From AP-15 sp963846635 (GTDB lineage: Bacteria > Pseudomonadota > Alphaproteobacteria > ATCC43930 > CGMCC-115725): 64,000 nt of DNA. The stretch covers positions 1 to 64,000 of the forward strand of contig CAWJXM010000022.1 of assembly GCA_963846635.1 (NCBI GenBank), in the 5' to 3' direction. Made by a program: the position numbers and the translations under genes. Each line of letters opens with the position of its first letter. The stretch's first letter is position 1. Below, in pieces: positions 27,681 through 35,555 of this stretch. The notes under the pieces were generated by a model. The model ran no database searches, was not told the DNA's origin, and was given only the letters and a program-made list of their open reading frames with translations.

Positions 27681-28803
27681 CCCCGACCGGCAGCGCCTCG
27701 TCATTAAAGTCATAATGCGCATTGTGCAGAAAACAATCGCCCTCGCCCGGGCCGTTGCCGAGCCACAGCATCGCTCCCGGCCGTTTGTTCAACATGAACG
27801 AAAAGTCCTCGCCGCCCATTGACGGGGCAATATCGCGCAAGACCCGGTCGGGCCCGCAGATCTCGGCGGCCACCTCAGCGGCAAACTCGGTCTCGCCCGG
27901 ATGGTTGATCGTCGGCGGATAGGAGCGGCGATAGCTCACCTCGGCCGCGGCACCATGCACGAGTGCGGCGCCGCGGGCGATCTCGCCAATCCGGCGCTCG
28001 ATCGCATCCTGCACATGGGGGCGGAAGCTGCGCGCCGTGCCGCCGATATGCAGCCCGTCGGGGATTGCGTTGTACGCCGAGCCGCCGCGCACAAAGCCGA
28101 CGCTGACGACCGCCGAATCGAGCGGGTCGACGGTGCGGCTAACGATCGTCTGCAACGCCAACACAATCTCGGCGCCGACGACAAACGGATCGATGCCGAG
28201 ATGCGGATGCGCGGCGTGGGTGCCATGCCCCTCGATGCGAATGTCCCAGCGATCGGAAGCGGCCAGCAACGGACCCGCTCTGGCCGCGATCTGCCCAACC
28301 GGGATGCCGGGCTTGTTGTGCAGGGCAAAGACCGCATCGCACGGGAAGCGGTCGAAGAGGCCCTGTTCGACCATGATTCGGCCGCCGCCTCCGCCCTCTT
28401 CCGCCGGCTGGAAGATCAGATGCACGGTGCCCTGAAAATTCCGCGTCTCGGCAAGATATTTGGCGGCGCCGAGCAGCATCGTCGTGTGCCCGTCATGGCC
28501 GCACGCATGCATTTTGCCGTCCTCGGTCGAGCGGTGCGGAAAATCGTTCAGCTCCTGGATCGGCAAAGCATCCATATCGGCGCGCAGCCCGATTGCCGCC
28601 GGCGAATTACCGCGCCGGATCGTCCCGACCACCCCCGTTCCGGCAAGCCCGCGATGCACCTCGACCCCGAATTTGGCGAGCTTGGCGGCGACGAGATCGG
28701 CGGTGCGCCGCTCGGCAAAGGCCAATTCGGGATGAGCGTGGATGTCGCGACGGATCGCTGTCAGCTCGTCTTGGTAATCGCGCACTTCGGCTATGATCGA
28801 CAT
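27628..28803 (-). CDS. M20 family amidohydrolase
   Basis: Di-metal amidase of the aminoacylase/hippurate hydrolase type. From ATG 28803 it has 391 aa: RRDIHAHPELAFAE, GLRADMDALPI, CGHDGHTTMLLGAAKYL (metal His/Asp), IFQPAEEGGGGG (Glu base and metal Glu), GHGTHAAHPH in the lid domain and MGGEDFSFML near the end. A longer frame to 28941 adds unrelated residues. The 3' end overlaps the convergent lyase gene by 53 bp. Substrate (N-acyl amino acid or similar) unknown. Confidence 0.9.
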   Translation of the reverse strand: MSIIAEVRDYQDELTAIRRDIHAHPELAFAERRTADLVAAKLAKFGVEVHRGLAGTGVVGTIRRGNSPAAIGLRADMDALPIQELNDFPHRSTEDGKMHACGHDGHTTMLLGAAKYLAETRNFQGTVHLIFQPAEEGGGGGRIMVEQGLFDRFPCDAVFALHNKPGIPVGQIAARAGPLLAASDRWDIRIEGHGTHAAHPHLGIDPFVVGAEIVLALQTIVSRTVDPLDSAVVSVGFVRGGSAYNAIPDGLHIGGTARSFRPHVQDAIERRIGEIARGAALVHGAAAEVSYRRSYPPTINHPGETEFAAEVAAEICGPDRVLRDIAPSMGGEDFSFMLNKRPGAMLWLGNGPGEGDCFLHNAHYDFNDEALPVGVSFLARLAERFLERAAR

Positions 28804-28979
28804 TATGGGCGTCGCTTTTCCGGATAAACTCGGCCCGATTATCGTCCGGAAAACGTCAAAGGCAATCACTCGCCACATTCGGTGCAGCCGGCCTCCCCGG
28901 CGCGCTGGAGCAACTGAGCCAATTGGTTTATTCAATAACAAGCAACAAAGCGGATCACGATCATGCAGGGTCGGCCAAG

Positions 28980-29513
28980 ATGCGCATCAGAGCGATTGTC
29001 CTGACGATCGGCGCGGTGATGATGCTCGCCGCCTGCGTACCGCCGCCGCGCGAACCGATCAACTCCGTCGCCTTCGAACGGCGGCCGCCATTGCCGGGCC
29101 AGCCCGGCTATCTCGAGACCATAAAGTTCATCTTTGACGGCGTGCATTATATATCGCCGACTTCCGGTTTTCTCGTTTCCGAAACTGGGGATTTGTGTTT
29201 TCAGGGAGCGATCGTCCCCAGTAATCCGCCGGAATACATCCCGAATAACTTCTGGTGCATCAGCCCGTTCGACGTCAGCCGGGTCGAAGCCCTCGAGAAT
29301 GACATCACTTACATCAACCAGATTCGCCTGTGGTGCCGGCTCGGCGCCCCGCAATGCGTCTACAAGATCGGTTATCCCAACATGCTCGACGATCAGTGGG
29401 TTGCCAACAGCATCACCGCCGAGACCGTGCCGTTTCTGCGCCAGCGCGATGCGATCGAATATCTCATCTATCTGATGGGCGGCGATGTCGAGCGCAACCA
29501 AGCGATGCAGTAA
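28980..29513 (+). CDS. putative lipoprotein
   Basis: 177 aa from ATG 28980. Leader MRIRAIVLTIGAVMMLAAC with lipobox MLAAC (Cys19), then PPPREPINS. The mature part is short and aromatic with three or four Cys (DLCFQG, FWCISP, WCRLGAPQC), perhaps forming disulfides. No named domain recognised. An in-frame GTG upstream at 28923 has no leader and was not chosen. Divergent from the M20 gene. Confidence 0.72.
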   Translation: MRIRAIVLTIGAVMMLAACVPPPREPINSVAFERRPPLPGQPGYLETIKFIFDGVHYISPTSGFLVSETGDLCFQGAIVPSNPPEYIPNNFWCISPFDVSRVEALENDITYINQIRLWCRLGAPQCVYKIGYPNMLDDQWVANSITAETVPFLRQRDAIEYLIYLMGGDVERNQAMQ

Positions 29514-29594
29514 AACCGCGCCCCGAGAGCGCTTGACACGCCGGCGCCAGCGTCTAGCGTCCGGCCGCTCACCCCTCGCAACGGAGGAGATCCG

Positions 29595-30218
29595 ATGATC
29601 ATCGAGATGCGCACCTACACCTTGCAACCGGGCACGGTGGCGAGTTTCGAAGAGCGCTTTGCCCAAGCCTTGCCGGCGCGCGCCAAGGTCTCGCCACTCG
29701 CCGCGTTCTGGCACACCGAAGTCGGGCCGCTCAACCGCGTGATCCATGTCTGGCCCTACGAGGACATGGCGGCGCGCACCCGGCTGCGCGAGCAGGCGAC
29801 AAAGACCCCGGGCTGGCCGCCCAACACCCGCGAATTCGTCGTTGAGCAGCAGAGCGACATTTATCTTCCCGCCCCGTTCTCGCCGGCGCTCGAACCGCGC
29901 CAGTTGGGCGGGCTCTACGAGATCCGCATCTACACCTTCAAACCCGGCGGCATCCAGGGCGTGATCGACCGCTGGAGCGGGCACATCGCGCGCCGCCAGG
30001 AATTGTCGCCATTGGTCGGTGCCTGGTCGAGCGAGCTCGGCGGGCTCAACAAATGGTGCCATATCTGGGCCTATAAGGATGCCGGCGAGCGCTTCCGCAT
30101 CCGCGAAGAAGCTCGCGCCAAGGGCATCTGGCCGCCGCCCTCGGGTGGCGGTCCCAACATGATGATCCGCCAAGAGAACATGCTGGTCATCCCGGCCGCC
30201 TTCTCGCCGCTGCGCTAA
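29595..30218 (+). CDS. NIPSNAP family protein
   Basis: 207 aa, two tandem NIPSNAP dimeric alpha-beta-barrel repeats: IIEMRTYTLQPGTVASFEERF with WPYEDMAARTRLRE in the first, and YEIRIYTFKPGGIQGVIDRW with WAYKDAGERFRIREEA in the second. GGAGGAG lies 5-8 bases before the ATG. Role unknown; the family is often found near acyl-CoA and aromatic catabolism genes. Followed by a strong hairpin. Confidence 0.92.
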   Translation: MIIEMRTYTLQPGTVASFEERFAQALPARAKVSPLAAFWHTEVGPLNRVIHVWPYEDMAARTRLREQATKTPGWPPNTREFVVEQQSDIYLPAPFSPALEPRQLGGLYEIRIYTFKPGGIQGVIDRWSGHIARRQELSPLVGAWSSELGGLNKWCHIWAYKDAGERFRIREEARAKGIWPPPSGGGPNMMIRQENMLVIPAAFSPLR

Positions 30219-30237
30219 TCATCGGCGATCTGGCCCT

Positions 30238-30271
30238 CCCTCCCCTCCCCCGCAGCCGGGGGAGGGGAGGG
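30238..30271 (+). terminator. GC-rich perfect hairpin after the NIPSNAP gene
   Basis: Arms CCTCCCCTCCCCCG (30239-30252) and CGGGGGAGGGGAGG (30257-30270) are exact inverted copies around CAGC. There is no T-run after it, so it may be a transposed palindrome rather than an intrinsic terminator. Confidence 0.55.
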
Positions 30272-30441
30272 GTGCGTATGTTGACCGATACGTCCTCCCC
30301 CCGCCAACCTAAGATTGCATAACCCTCACGCTGTCGAAGGCTGTGCGTTACCCTACATCGCTAACCCGAACTGCGCGTCCGCCCCGCCATACGTCAACCC
30401 TCCTTTTGTGCTAACCTTAACGCCGGCCCGACCTGGTTTGC

Positions 30442-30453
30442 GTTAACCCTAAC
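30442..30453 (+). repeat. GTTAACCCTAAC motif
   Basis: Exact 12-mer; further exact copies at 30814, 47849 (reverse) and 47983, with 11/12 at 43701. All in gene-free DNA. Confidence 0.6.
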
Positions 30454-30813
30454 TTCGCTGCGTAAGCTGTACGTTGCTCCTTACATGCCTAAGAGGTGGT
30501 TGCCATATCTACCCTGGGTTGCGTCGACCTGACCGCCAAGCCTGCGATGCTGGTGCCTATGTCTGGAGTTTGCGGACGCGGACCTCTAATACTACATCCC
30601 TTTAACTACAACCTGTCCGCTTTACCCCTCAGCAAGCCCCAGTTCGCCACGGGGTCACTCTATCGGTTCCGATCAGCAGGACATGGTATAAGCCTGTTTG
30701 TTGACCTAACTTTGGCGGTCTGCTGGCGTTAACGCTTACGACCCGTTTATCCGAACGTTGCTGCGTAAGCCTTTTGCGTTAAACCTAAAATCGTCCGCGT
30801 TCACCTCTTTCGT

Positions 30814-30825
30814 GTTAACCCTAAC
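30814..30825 (+). repeat. GTTAACCCTAAC motif
   Basis: Exact copy of the 12-mer at 30442, again followed within two bases by a G/C-rich stretch. Confidence 0.6.
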
Positions 30826-31308
30826 GGCGCCAAAAAGCTCTTTCGATGCTGAAGATTTCCCTTCAGCAACGGAAAGTTCCTTCCCCGTGCCGGACTTGAT
30901 CCAGCCACCCACCTCTCTGCCGAGGCCGTCGGCTTCTCAGGCCTAGGGAATGTCGGCCTGGGAGCTCACGGAACCAGCCCGGAGCGCTGAAGAGCCGTGG
31001 ACCAAACCCCGCCCAAGCTGCTCCTCCAGCGAGCCTCCCGCTAGCCAAACCCGAGAGCCACGGCTCATCCTACACCCTAATCTCCTGCTGTTTTGCAGTC
31101 GAAATACAACCAGGCGAAGTTTCCGCTCGCCGGTTTTCTGGCACGCAACATCTGCAATGATCGCGCAAAGTCGCCGTGACCCTGCCGCCTGTTTTACCTG
31201 TTTTATCAGGTCGAGATCAGGTGCATCGCTACCCTTCAAAAACAACTTCGCCCCGTTCACGAACGCCGATGGCCGCGAAAGTACGATGCGATTACGGCAA
31301 TCCCATGG

Positions 31309-31560
31309 TTGCTCTCTGCGGAAATCCGGCGCGGTCACGAGATGCAGGGAGCGATCAGCGGCGGCCTGGTCAGGGCCGGCAACCGGGCGATTATCGGAGC
31401 GATCGCCGAGGGCGGGCATGGCGCCGGCATTGGTGCCGCAGTCGGCGGCGGTTTGGAGCCGTGGCTGGTGCCGCCTCGACACCGGCACCCCCGCCGCGGG
31501 CGTATTACGGCACCACGACGATCGCCACATCCAGCACCGGTACTACGACTGCTACTAAGC
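31309..31560 (+). pseudogene. remnant of a glycine-zipper protein
   Basis: One frame reads AISGGLVRAGNRAIIGAIAE and GAGIGAAVGGG, the alternating small-residue pattern of YMGG-like glycine-zipper outer-membrane proteins. The expected Pro/Tyr-rich tail (GAVAGAASTPAPPP, YYGTTT) continues in a different frame from about 31455. The two-base offset and missing leader indicate a decayed gene. Confidence 0.4.
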
Positions 31561-31621
31561 CGGATAGCGGTCCGCGGTCTCCGTCCAGCAGCTCTTCGGA
31601 CATGCCTGCCGCCGGTGAGCG

Positions 31622-31745
31622 GTGCTCACCCGCCTGGAGAGCCGCCACGTCCATGGAGTCGGCATCAACTCGAGCGGCGACATCTACGCCGGCCTGACTA
31701 CCGAGCGCAGCATCGACAAGTTCGTGCGGTCGGCCAGGCCAAATT
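31622..31745 (+). pseudogene. fragment resembling the end of an NHL-repeat protein
   Basis: The segment VHGVGINSSGDIYAGLTTER followed by SIDKFVR has the cadence of the last blade of an NHL-type beta-propeller. No start, leader or upstream blades exist, so this is a fragment at best. Confidence 0.3.
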
Positions 31746-31800
31746 TCTCGAAGGGTAATGGTAGGACGAAAAAACGCGGCGCATTCCGGCAACTCAGCGT

Positions 31801-31834
31801 CGGCTGCCGACGGATTACACTGCGCTCATCCGCT
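31801..31834. repeat. 34-bp REP-like repeat, copy 1 (unoccupied IS110 target)
   Basis: Identical over 34 bp to 32496-32529. Core GGATTACACTGCGCTCATCC is typical of proteobacterial repetitive palindromes. Here it continues as GCTACGCTTGCTCAT, the intact form of the sequence split by the IS110 at 32530. Confidence 0.75.
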
Positions 31835-32021
31835 ACGCTTGCTCATAAGTGAATTAAGCTAATATGTGCTGGCACGTCAATTTCGCTGCCCTGACCGATT
31901 CATAGTTAATTGAGTAGGGAATGCGACACGCTGCCGCAGTTTTAAGCATACTAATTATGGGCGGTTTGGGCCATTCAATCGTTTGATAAGACGATTACTA
32001 GCGTATTAGGGGTGATCCCCG

Positions 32022-32491
32022 ATGGAAGCACTACTTGAGAGAGCCCGCTCGTATCTGGCCGGCTTGGAAGCTGATCGACGGGCGGCGCTCGCGTTGAGTG
32101 AACAAAAAGCTGAAGAAGCCAAGCTGTTAAAGGCCCGGCAGGAAGGATTTCAAGCGGCGATGGAACTCCTCGCCGGCGAAATTTCTGCGGGTACTTCCGT
32201 GATCCAATCCCAAGGAGCCAGGTCGACGGCGCGGACGCCGGCCCATAGCTCGAACTGATCTTGCGCGAATTGTCGTTTTCTGGCCAGGCGATGACAGCAG
32301 CCAAGATCGCCAGAGCGATCGATTACATTCCCGAGCGAACCGAAACGGCATTGGAGCGCATGGAGAAAGCCGGTCAGGTGCTTCGAAATGAAGAAGGTCG
32401 ATGGGCAATCAACATCACGAGCCTGAATCAGATGAGCGGACATGCGGTGAAGGCGAGCAACGGCAAATCACCAACCTCGCCGAACTCGTAG
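32022..32491 (+). pseudogene. coiled-coil plus winged-helix hypothetical, frame-broken
   Basis: A first frame from ATG 32022 gives 78 codons with a coiled-coil-like start (LLERARSYLAGLEADRRAAL) and ends at 32258. A second frame (from about 32246, usable start TTG 32261) gives ELILRELSFSGQAMTAAKIA, ERTETALERMEKAGQVLRNE and GRWAI, a winged-helix-like module. The pieces together look like one small DNA-binding protein of about 150 residues. The offset corresponds to one lost or two gained bases, unlike the single-base gains elsewhere in the window, so genuine decay is possible. Confidence 0.5.
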
Positions 32492-32495
32492 GAAC

Positions 32496-32529
32496 CGGCT
32501 GCCGACGGATTACACTGCGCTCATCCGCT
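32496..32529. repeat. 34-bp REP-like repeat, copy 2 (split by IS110)
   Basis: Same 34 bp as 31801-31834. Its continuation ACGCTTGCTTATCA is found at 33907 onward, on the far side of the IS110 element, so the element sits inside this repeat. Confidence 0.75.
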
Positions 32530-32576
32530 CTTGTAATACCCAAACCCCGTATGTTCGAGCCGTCCCGCAAGGGGCG

Positions 32577-32735
32577 CCCCGCCCTGGGTGGCGACCCAGA
32601 GCAGGGCGGCTGGCGTCGGATCGATCCGCCCTTGGCCGGTAGGGCCGCAGCGTAGCTTGATCGCGTCAGCCTCTTCATCGGACCCGGATGGTTGCCGGAA
32701 CACTTGGTTCGCTTCACAAGGCAGGGTCGAGGAAG
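32577..32735 (+). ncRNA. predicted IS110 bridge RNA
   Basis: Three consecutive hairpins fill the DNA before the transposase start. First: GCCCTG (32581) pairs with CAGGGC (32602). Second, target-binding: GGCTG-GCGT-(CG)-GATC (32608-32622) pairs with GATC-GCGT-CAGCC (32659-32671), enclosing ATCCGC (32624), an inner GGCC hairpin, and GCGTAGC (32650). ATCCGC equals the left target and GCGTAGC is the reverse complement of GCTACGC across the right junction. Third, donor-binding: CTTC/TCG/ACCC (32673-32685) pairs with GGGT/CGA/GAAG (32724-32735), enclosing ATGGTTGC (32688), identical to the element's right end at 33898, and ACAAG (32716), the reverse complement of the left end CTTGT. This matches the described IS621-type architecture. 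RNA ends are approximate. Confidence 0.82.
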
Positions 32736-33692
32736 ATGGTAGAAGTTAACACAGTCACGGCCGGCATCGATACCTCCAAGGACCAGCTCGATGTGGCGGT
32801 CCACGGCCAAGCCGGCGCCTTCACCGTTGCCAACAACGCCGCCGGCTGGAAGACGCTGACGGCTGAGTTGAGCCGCGCCGGGGTTCGGCGCATCGGCATC
32901 GAGGCCACCGGCGGTTACGAACGCGGCGTCACGCGCTACCTGCAGGCCACCGGTTTCACGATGGTCGTGCTGCAGCCTCTACAAGTCCGCGCCTTTGCCA
33001 AACTGCATCTGCGGCGCGCCAAAAACGACCGTTTGGATGCCGTCCTCATCGCCGCCTGCACCCACATGCTCGATATGCGCAACAAGATAACACCCGATCC
33101 GCGCTTTGACGCGCTGGCGGATCATCTGACCTATATCGAACAGATCGAAGAGGATATCGCCCGCTTCAACGCCCGCCTCGAGCATATCGCGGACCGGCGG
33201 TTGCGGCACGCGATCGCGGCCGACATTGTGCGCCTGGAGAAGCGCCGCGGCGCCGAGTTGAAGCGCTTGACCGCCGCACTGCACGAGCACACCGACCTGG
33301 CCAAGCGCTTCGCCCTTGTGCTGAGTATTCCCGGCATCGGCGCGCGCACCGCGCTCGCGGTGATCGTGCGCATGCCGGAGCTCGGACAGGTTAGCCGCGA
33401 GCAAGCCGCCGCCTTGGCCGGTCTGGCGCCGTTTGTGCACCAGAGCGGCAAACATCAGGGCGAGACCCACATTGGCGGCGGCCGCGCGCGGCTCCGGCGC
33501 TCGCTCTACGCCGCCGCGCTGCCGGCCGCCTTTCGCTGGAACCCGGCACTGGTGGCTCTCTACCGGCGCCTGACCGGACGGGGCAAGTCACACAAAAGCG
33601 CGCTGGTCGCCTGCGCCCGTAAGCTGCTGGTGTTCGCAAACACCGTCATCCGCCGCGGCACGCCATGGGCGCACCCGCCGCAAGCTGCGTGA
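32736..33692 (+). CDS. IS110-family transposase (DEDD recombinase)
   Basis: 318 aa from ATG 32736, with GAGGA just upstream inside the predicted donor-loop stem. RuvC-like DEDD domain: GIDTSKDQLDVAV, GIEATGGYERG and KNDRLDAVLIAACTHM. C-terminal Transposase_20 domain: LSIPGIGARTALAVIV, ALAGLAPFVHQSGKHQG and the catalytic-Ser region RLRRSLYAAALPA. Intact. A frame from 32688 would extend into the guide loop and was rejected. Confidence 0.95.
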   Translation: MVEVNTVTAGIDTSKDQLDVAVHGQAGAFTVANNAAGWKTLTAELSRAGVRRIGIEATGGYERGVTRYLQATGFTMVVLQPLQVRAFAKLHLRRAKNDRLDAVLIAACTHMLDMRNKITPDPRFDALADHLTYIEQIEEDIARFNARLEHIADRRLRHAIAADIVRLEKRRGAELKRLTAALHEHTDLAKRFALVLSIPGIGARTALAVIVRMPELGQVSREQAAALAGLAPFVHQSGKHQGETHIGGGRARLRRSLYAAALPAAFRWNPALVALYRRLTGRGKSHKSALVACARKLLVFANTVIRRGTPWAHPPQAA

Positions 33693-33771
33693 TGCGCTTA
33701 GTTATCGCCAGAGCGTTCCTTGGTTCGACCGCAGGTGACCCGTTCCTTCGTTCCGACCGGCAGCCGCCGGG

Positions 33772-33856
33772 CCACCGCGCGCAACGCTGGTCAAGGATGG
33801 CCAAAGGCCACCGCGAAGCGGCGCGGCAGCGTCCTTGACCGGCGCGAGCGCGGTGG
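33772..33856. repeat. long imperfect inverted repeat in the IS110 3' end
   Basis: Left arm 33772-33797 ends GGTCAAGGA; right arm 33832-33856 starts TCCTTGACC; the outer parts CCACCGCGC and GCGCGGTGG also pair. The hairpin lies inside the 214-bp non-coding right end of the element. Confidence 0.6.
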
Positions 33857-33906
33857 CACGCTGAACCGGCCGGGGAGACCTAACCGCTACCAAGTTAATG
33901 GTTGCT

Positions 33907-34248
33907 ACGCTTGCTTATCACGCTGACTCTGGCCGGCTGGGCCAGTTCGCGGAGGACATGCTGTTCCGATACGAGCGCATTAATTTCGGTCATAGCTTAC
34001 GGAAACCGTAACCTATTGCTAAAAAAGAGATAAGTGAAATTGCCGAAAGTGTTGAATTTCGCAACAAGGCTCGGCGCGACCCGCACCCCCGACAAAAAGT
34101 GCGATAGGCCCTGATTTATTATGCTCTAAAAATGCCGCACGAGCCTGCGCCGGAGTGAGGCATGGATTCTTGGTGGACTGTCATAAATTTGGCCGATCAG
34201 TTCTCGCTCGCTTCGGTAGTCCGCTTCACCTTCAACTAGGAGGGAATC
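33907..34248. other. gene-free stretch
   Basis: About 340 bp after the IS110 right junction, beginning with the second half of the split REP-like repeat. AT-rich around 34015-34070 and 34110-34130; likely promoter region for the DUF2092 gene. CTAGGAGGG at 34237-34245 is its ribosome-binding site. No ORF supported. Confidence 0.4.
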
Positions 34249-35040
34249 ATGAGATTGTGGTCCAGCTTTGCCAAAGCGGTCGCGGCCGCGGCACTGTTGA
34301 CGGTGTGTGGGGTTGCGCCGGCCCCGAAGGCGTGGGCGGCGGGGCCGGCAATCGATGCCGACGCGCAGCGCGTGCTTGCCGCGACCTCGAGCTATATTGG
34401 CGGCCTGAAGAATTTCTCGGTCGACTACTCGTCGGTTGATGAGGTCGTCACTCCCGAGGGTCAGAAACTGCAATTTCTGCACTCCGGAGAGATCATCGTG
34501 CAGCGGCCGGACAAGCTCTATGCGATCCGCAGGGGTGCGGCCGGCACCGCCGAGGTGTTCCTCGATGGCAAAGCACTAACTCTGTTCTCGAAGGGGGCCA
34601 ATGCCTATGTGAAACTTGCCGCGTCCAATATCGATGCAGCGCTCGCCGCCGTGCACAAACTTGGGTTCGACGCACCCGGCGCCGATCTGCTTGCCACCAA
34701 GCCATTGGCCATTTCGACGACCGACATCGCCAGCGGCGCTCATATCGGAATGACCTTTATCGACGGCATCGAGGTGCATCAACTTGCCTTCCGCGGTGCT
34801 AATGTGGACTGGCAATTGTGGGTGATGGCGGGGGATAAACCGCTGCCGCTCAGATATGTCATAACCACCAAGTCGGTCAGTGGCGCGCCCGAATATACGT
34901 TGGAGCTCAGAAACTGGAACACGGCACCACAGATCACCGCCGCGCGATTTGCATTTATGCCGCCGCCGGGGGCAAAGCAGCTCGACCCGGCTACGGTCAC
35001 GGCCAATGTCATCGGCGACATGACGATCAAAGGGAAGTGA
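34249..35040 (+). CDS. DUF2092 domain periplasmic protein
   Basis: 263 aa. Sec leader with hydrophobic stretch AVAAAALLTVCGVAPAPKAWAAG, then a LolA-like beta fold starting RVLAATSSYIGGLKNFSVDY and containing IVQRPDKLYAIRRG and LYAIRRGAAGTAEVFLDGK. AGGAGGG 4-7 bases before ATG. Followed one base later by a small secreted-protein gene and, across a MITE-like element, by a convergent DUF1254 gene; DUF2092 and DUF1254 genes are often neighbours. Function unknown. Confidence 0.88.
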   Translation: MRLWSSFAKAVAAAALLTVCGVAPAPKAWAAGPAIDADAQRVLAATSSYIGGLKNFSVDYSSVDEVVTPEGQKLQFLHSGEIIVQRPDKLYAIRRGAAGTAEVFLDGKALTLFSKGANAYVKLAASNIDAALAAVHKLGFDAPGADLLATKPLAISTTDIASGAHIGMTFIDGIEVHQLAFRGANVDWQLWVMAGDKPLPLRYVITTKSVSGAPEYTLELRNWNTAPQITAARFAFMPPPGAKQLDPATVTANVIGDMTIKGK

Positions 35041-35041
35041 G

Positions 35042-35242
35042 ATGGCGAAAGTTCGGAAATTGACCATACTTGTGCTGGCGTTCGGCTTCTTTTTGGAAAT
35101 CGATCCGGCCTCGTACGTGCTTCGGGGTTCGTGGACGTCAACGGCTGAGGCCATCATTGGCCGGCCGGCGACGCCAGGCAGTTACGCTGGCGTGGCGCGG
35201 CGCACCACGCGGCGCTGCGCGGTTGGCGTATACTATTGCTAG
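35042..35242 (+). CDS. small exported protein, probably shortened
   Basis: 66 aa, ATG one base after the DUF2092 stop. A hydrophobic N terminus (LTILVLAFGFFLEI) precedes GRPATPGSYAGVARRTTRR, a motif typical of small proteins encoded beside DUF2092 genes. Those usually continue with a Cys/Tyr-rich tail of 30-50 residues; here the frame ends at CAVGVYYC, 33 bp before the MITE-like element, so the 3' end may have been lost. Confidence 0.6.
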   Translation: MAKVRKLTILVLAFGFFLEIDPASYVLRGSWTSTAEAIIGRPATPGSYAGVARRTTRRCAVGVYYC

Positions 35243-35274
35243 CACTTCTTGGCATATTGGCCCAATTCCAACAG

Positions 35275-35417
35275 TGACACTGGTGGCGAATTCAGCGGCT
35301 CCGCTACCATGCCCGTCACGGCGCTCGTCCGCGAGGTCGAAAGCGCCCGCGAGAGCAGGCCCGCTGAGTTGTTTGCCCGTGAACAAGCGGTGGACCTCGA
35401 ATTCGCCACCAGTGTCA
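35275..35417. mobile_element. MITE-like element with 19-bp perfect terminal inverted repeats
   Basis: TGACACTGGTGGCGAATTC (35275-35293) is exactly inverted at 35399-35417, enclosing 105 bp without coding capacity. ACAG flanks both sides (35271-35274 and 35418-35421), a possible 4-bp target duplication. Inner GAGGTCGA/GACCTCGA segments add a second, shorter inverted pair. Confidence 0.65.
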
Positions 35418-35555
35418 ACAGTCGTGTTACCAGCCGCCATTTGAGAGGTGGGAGCTCGCTGTCTGATTCACTCGCTGGCCGGGGAGCAAGACCTGGGTTC
35501 GAGGTCAGGTTCGCATTATCGGCCATCCCCCCACAAGGGACCTCGCCACGGCTCG

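Larger units (their letters stand above)
30272..31308. other. gene-free, repeat-bearing region
   Basis: About 1 kb with no credible gene. 30300-30830 is scattered with variants of GTTAACCCTAAC (exact at 30442 and 30814; near matches around 30347, 30409, 30727 and 30777). 30890-30905 holds another CCGGACTTGATCC palindrome half. Composition is less GC-rich than coding DNA. Confidence 0.6.
32530..33906 (+). mobile_element. IS110-family element inserted in a REP-like repeat
   Basis: About 1377 bp. The left junction is ATCCG-CT-CTTGTAAT (core CT at 32528-32529) and the right junction is ATGGTTG-CT-ACGCTTG (core CT at 33905-33906); removing the element rejoins ATCCG-CT-ACGCTTGCT, which is exactly the sequence of the nearby copy at 31825 onward. 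No inverted termini, as usual for IS110. It contains a 5' non-coding region of 206 bp, a transposase gene and a 3' region of 214 bp. Confidence 0.85.

Noticed and set aside
30300..30830. Telomere-like TTAGGG pattern
   Set aside because: The CCCTAA units are degenerate, irregularly spaced and embedded in GTTAACCCTAAC, so this is not a telomeric array; bacterial linear ends are also not expected here.
30300..30830. Possible CRISPR array
   Set aside because: Spacing between the short motifs is irregular, repeats are only 12 bp and no cas gene is present.
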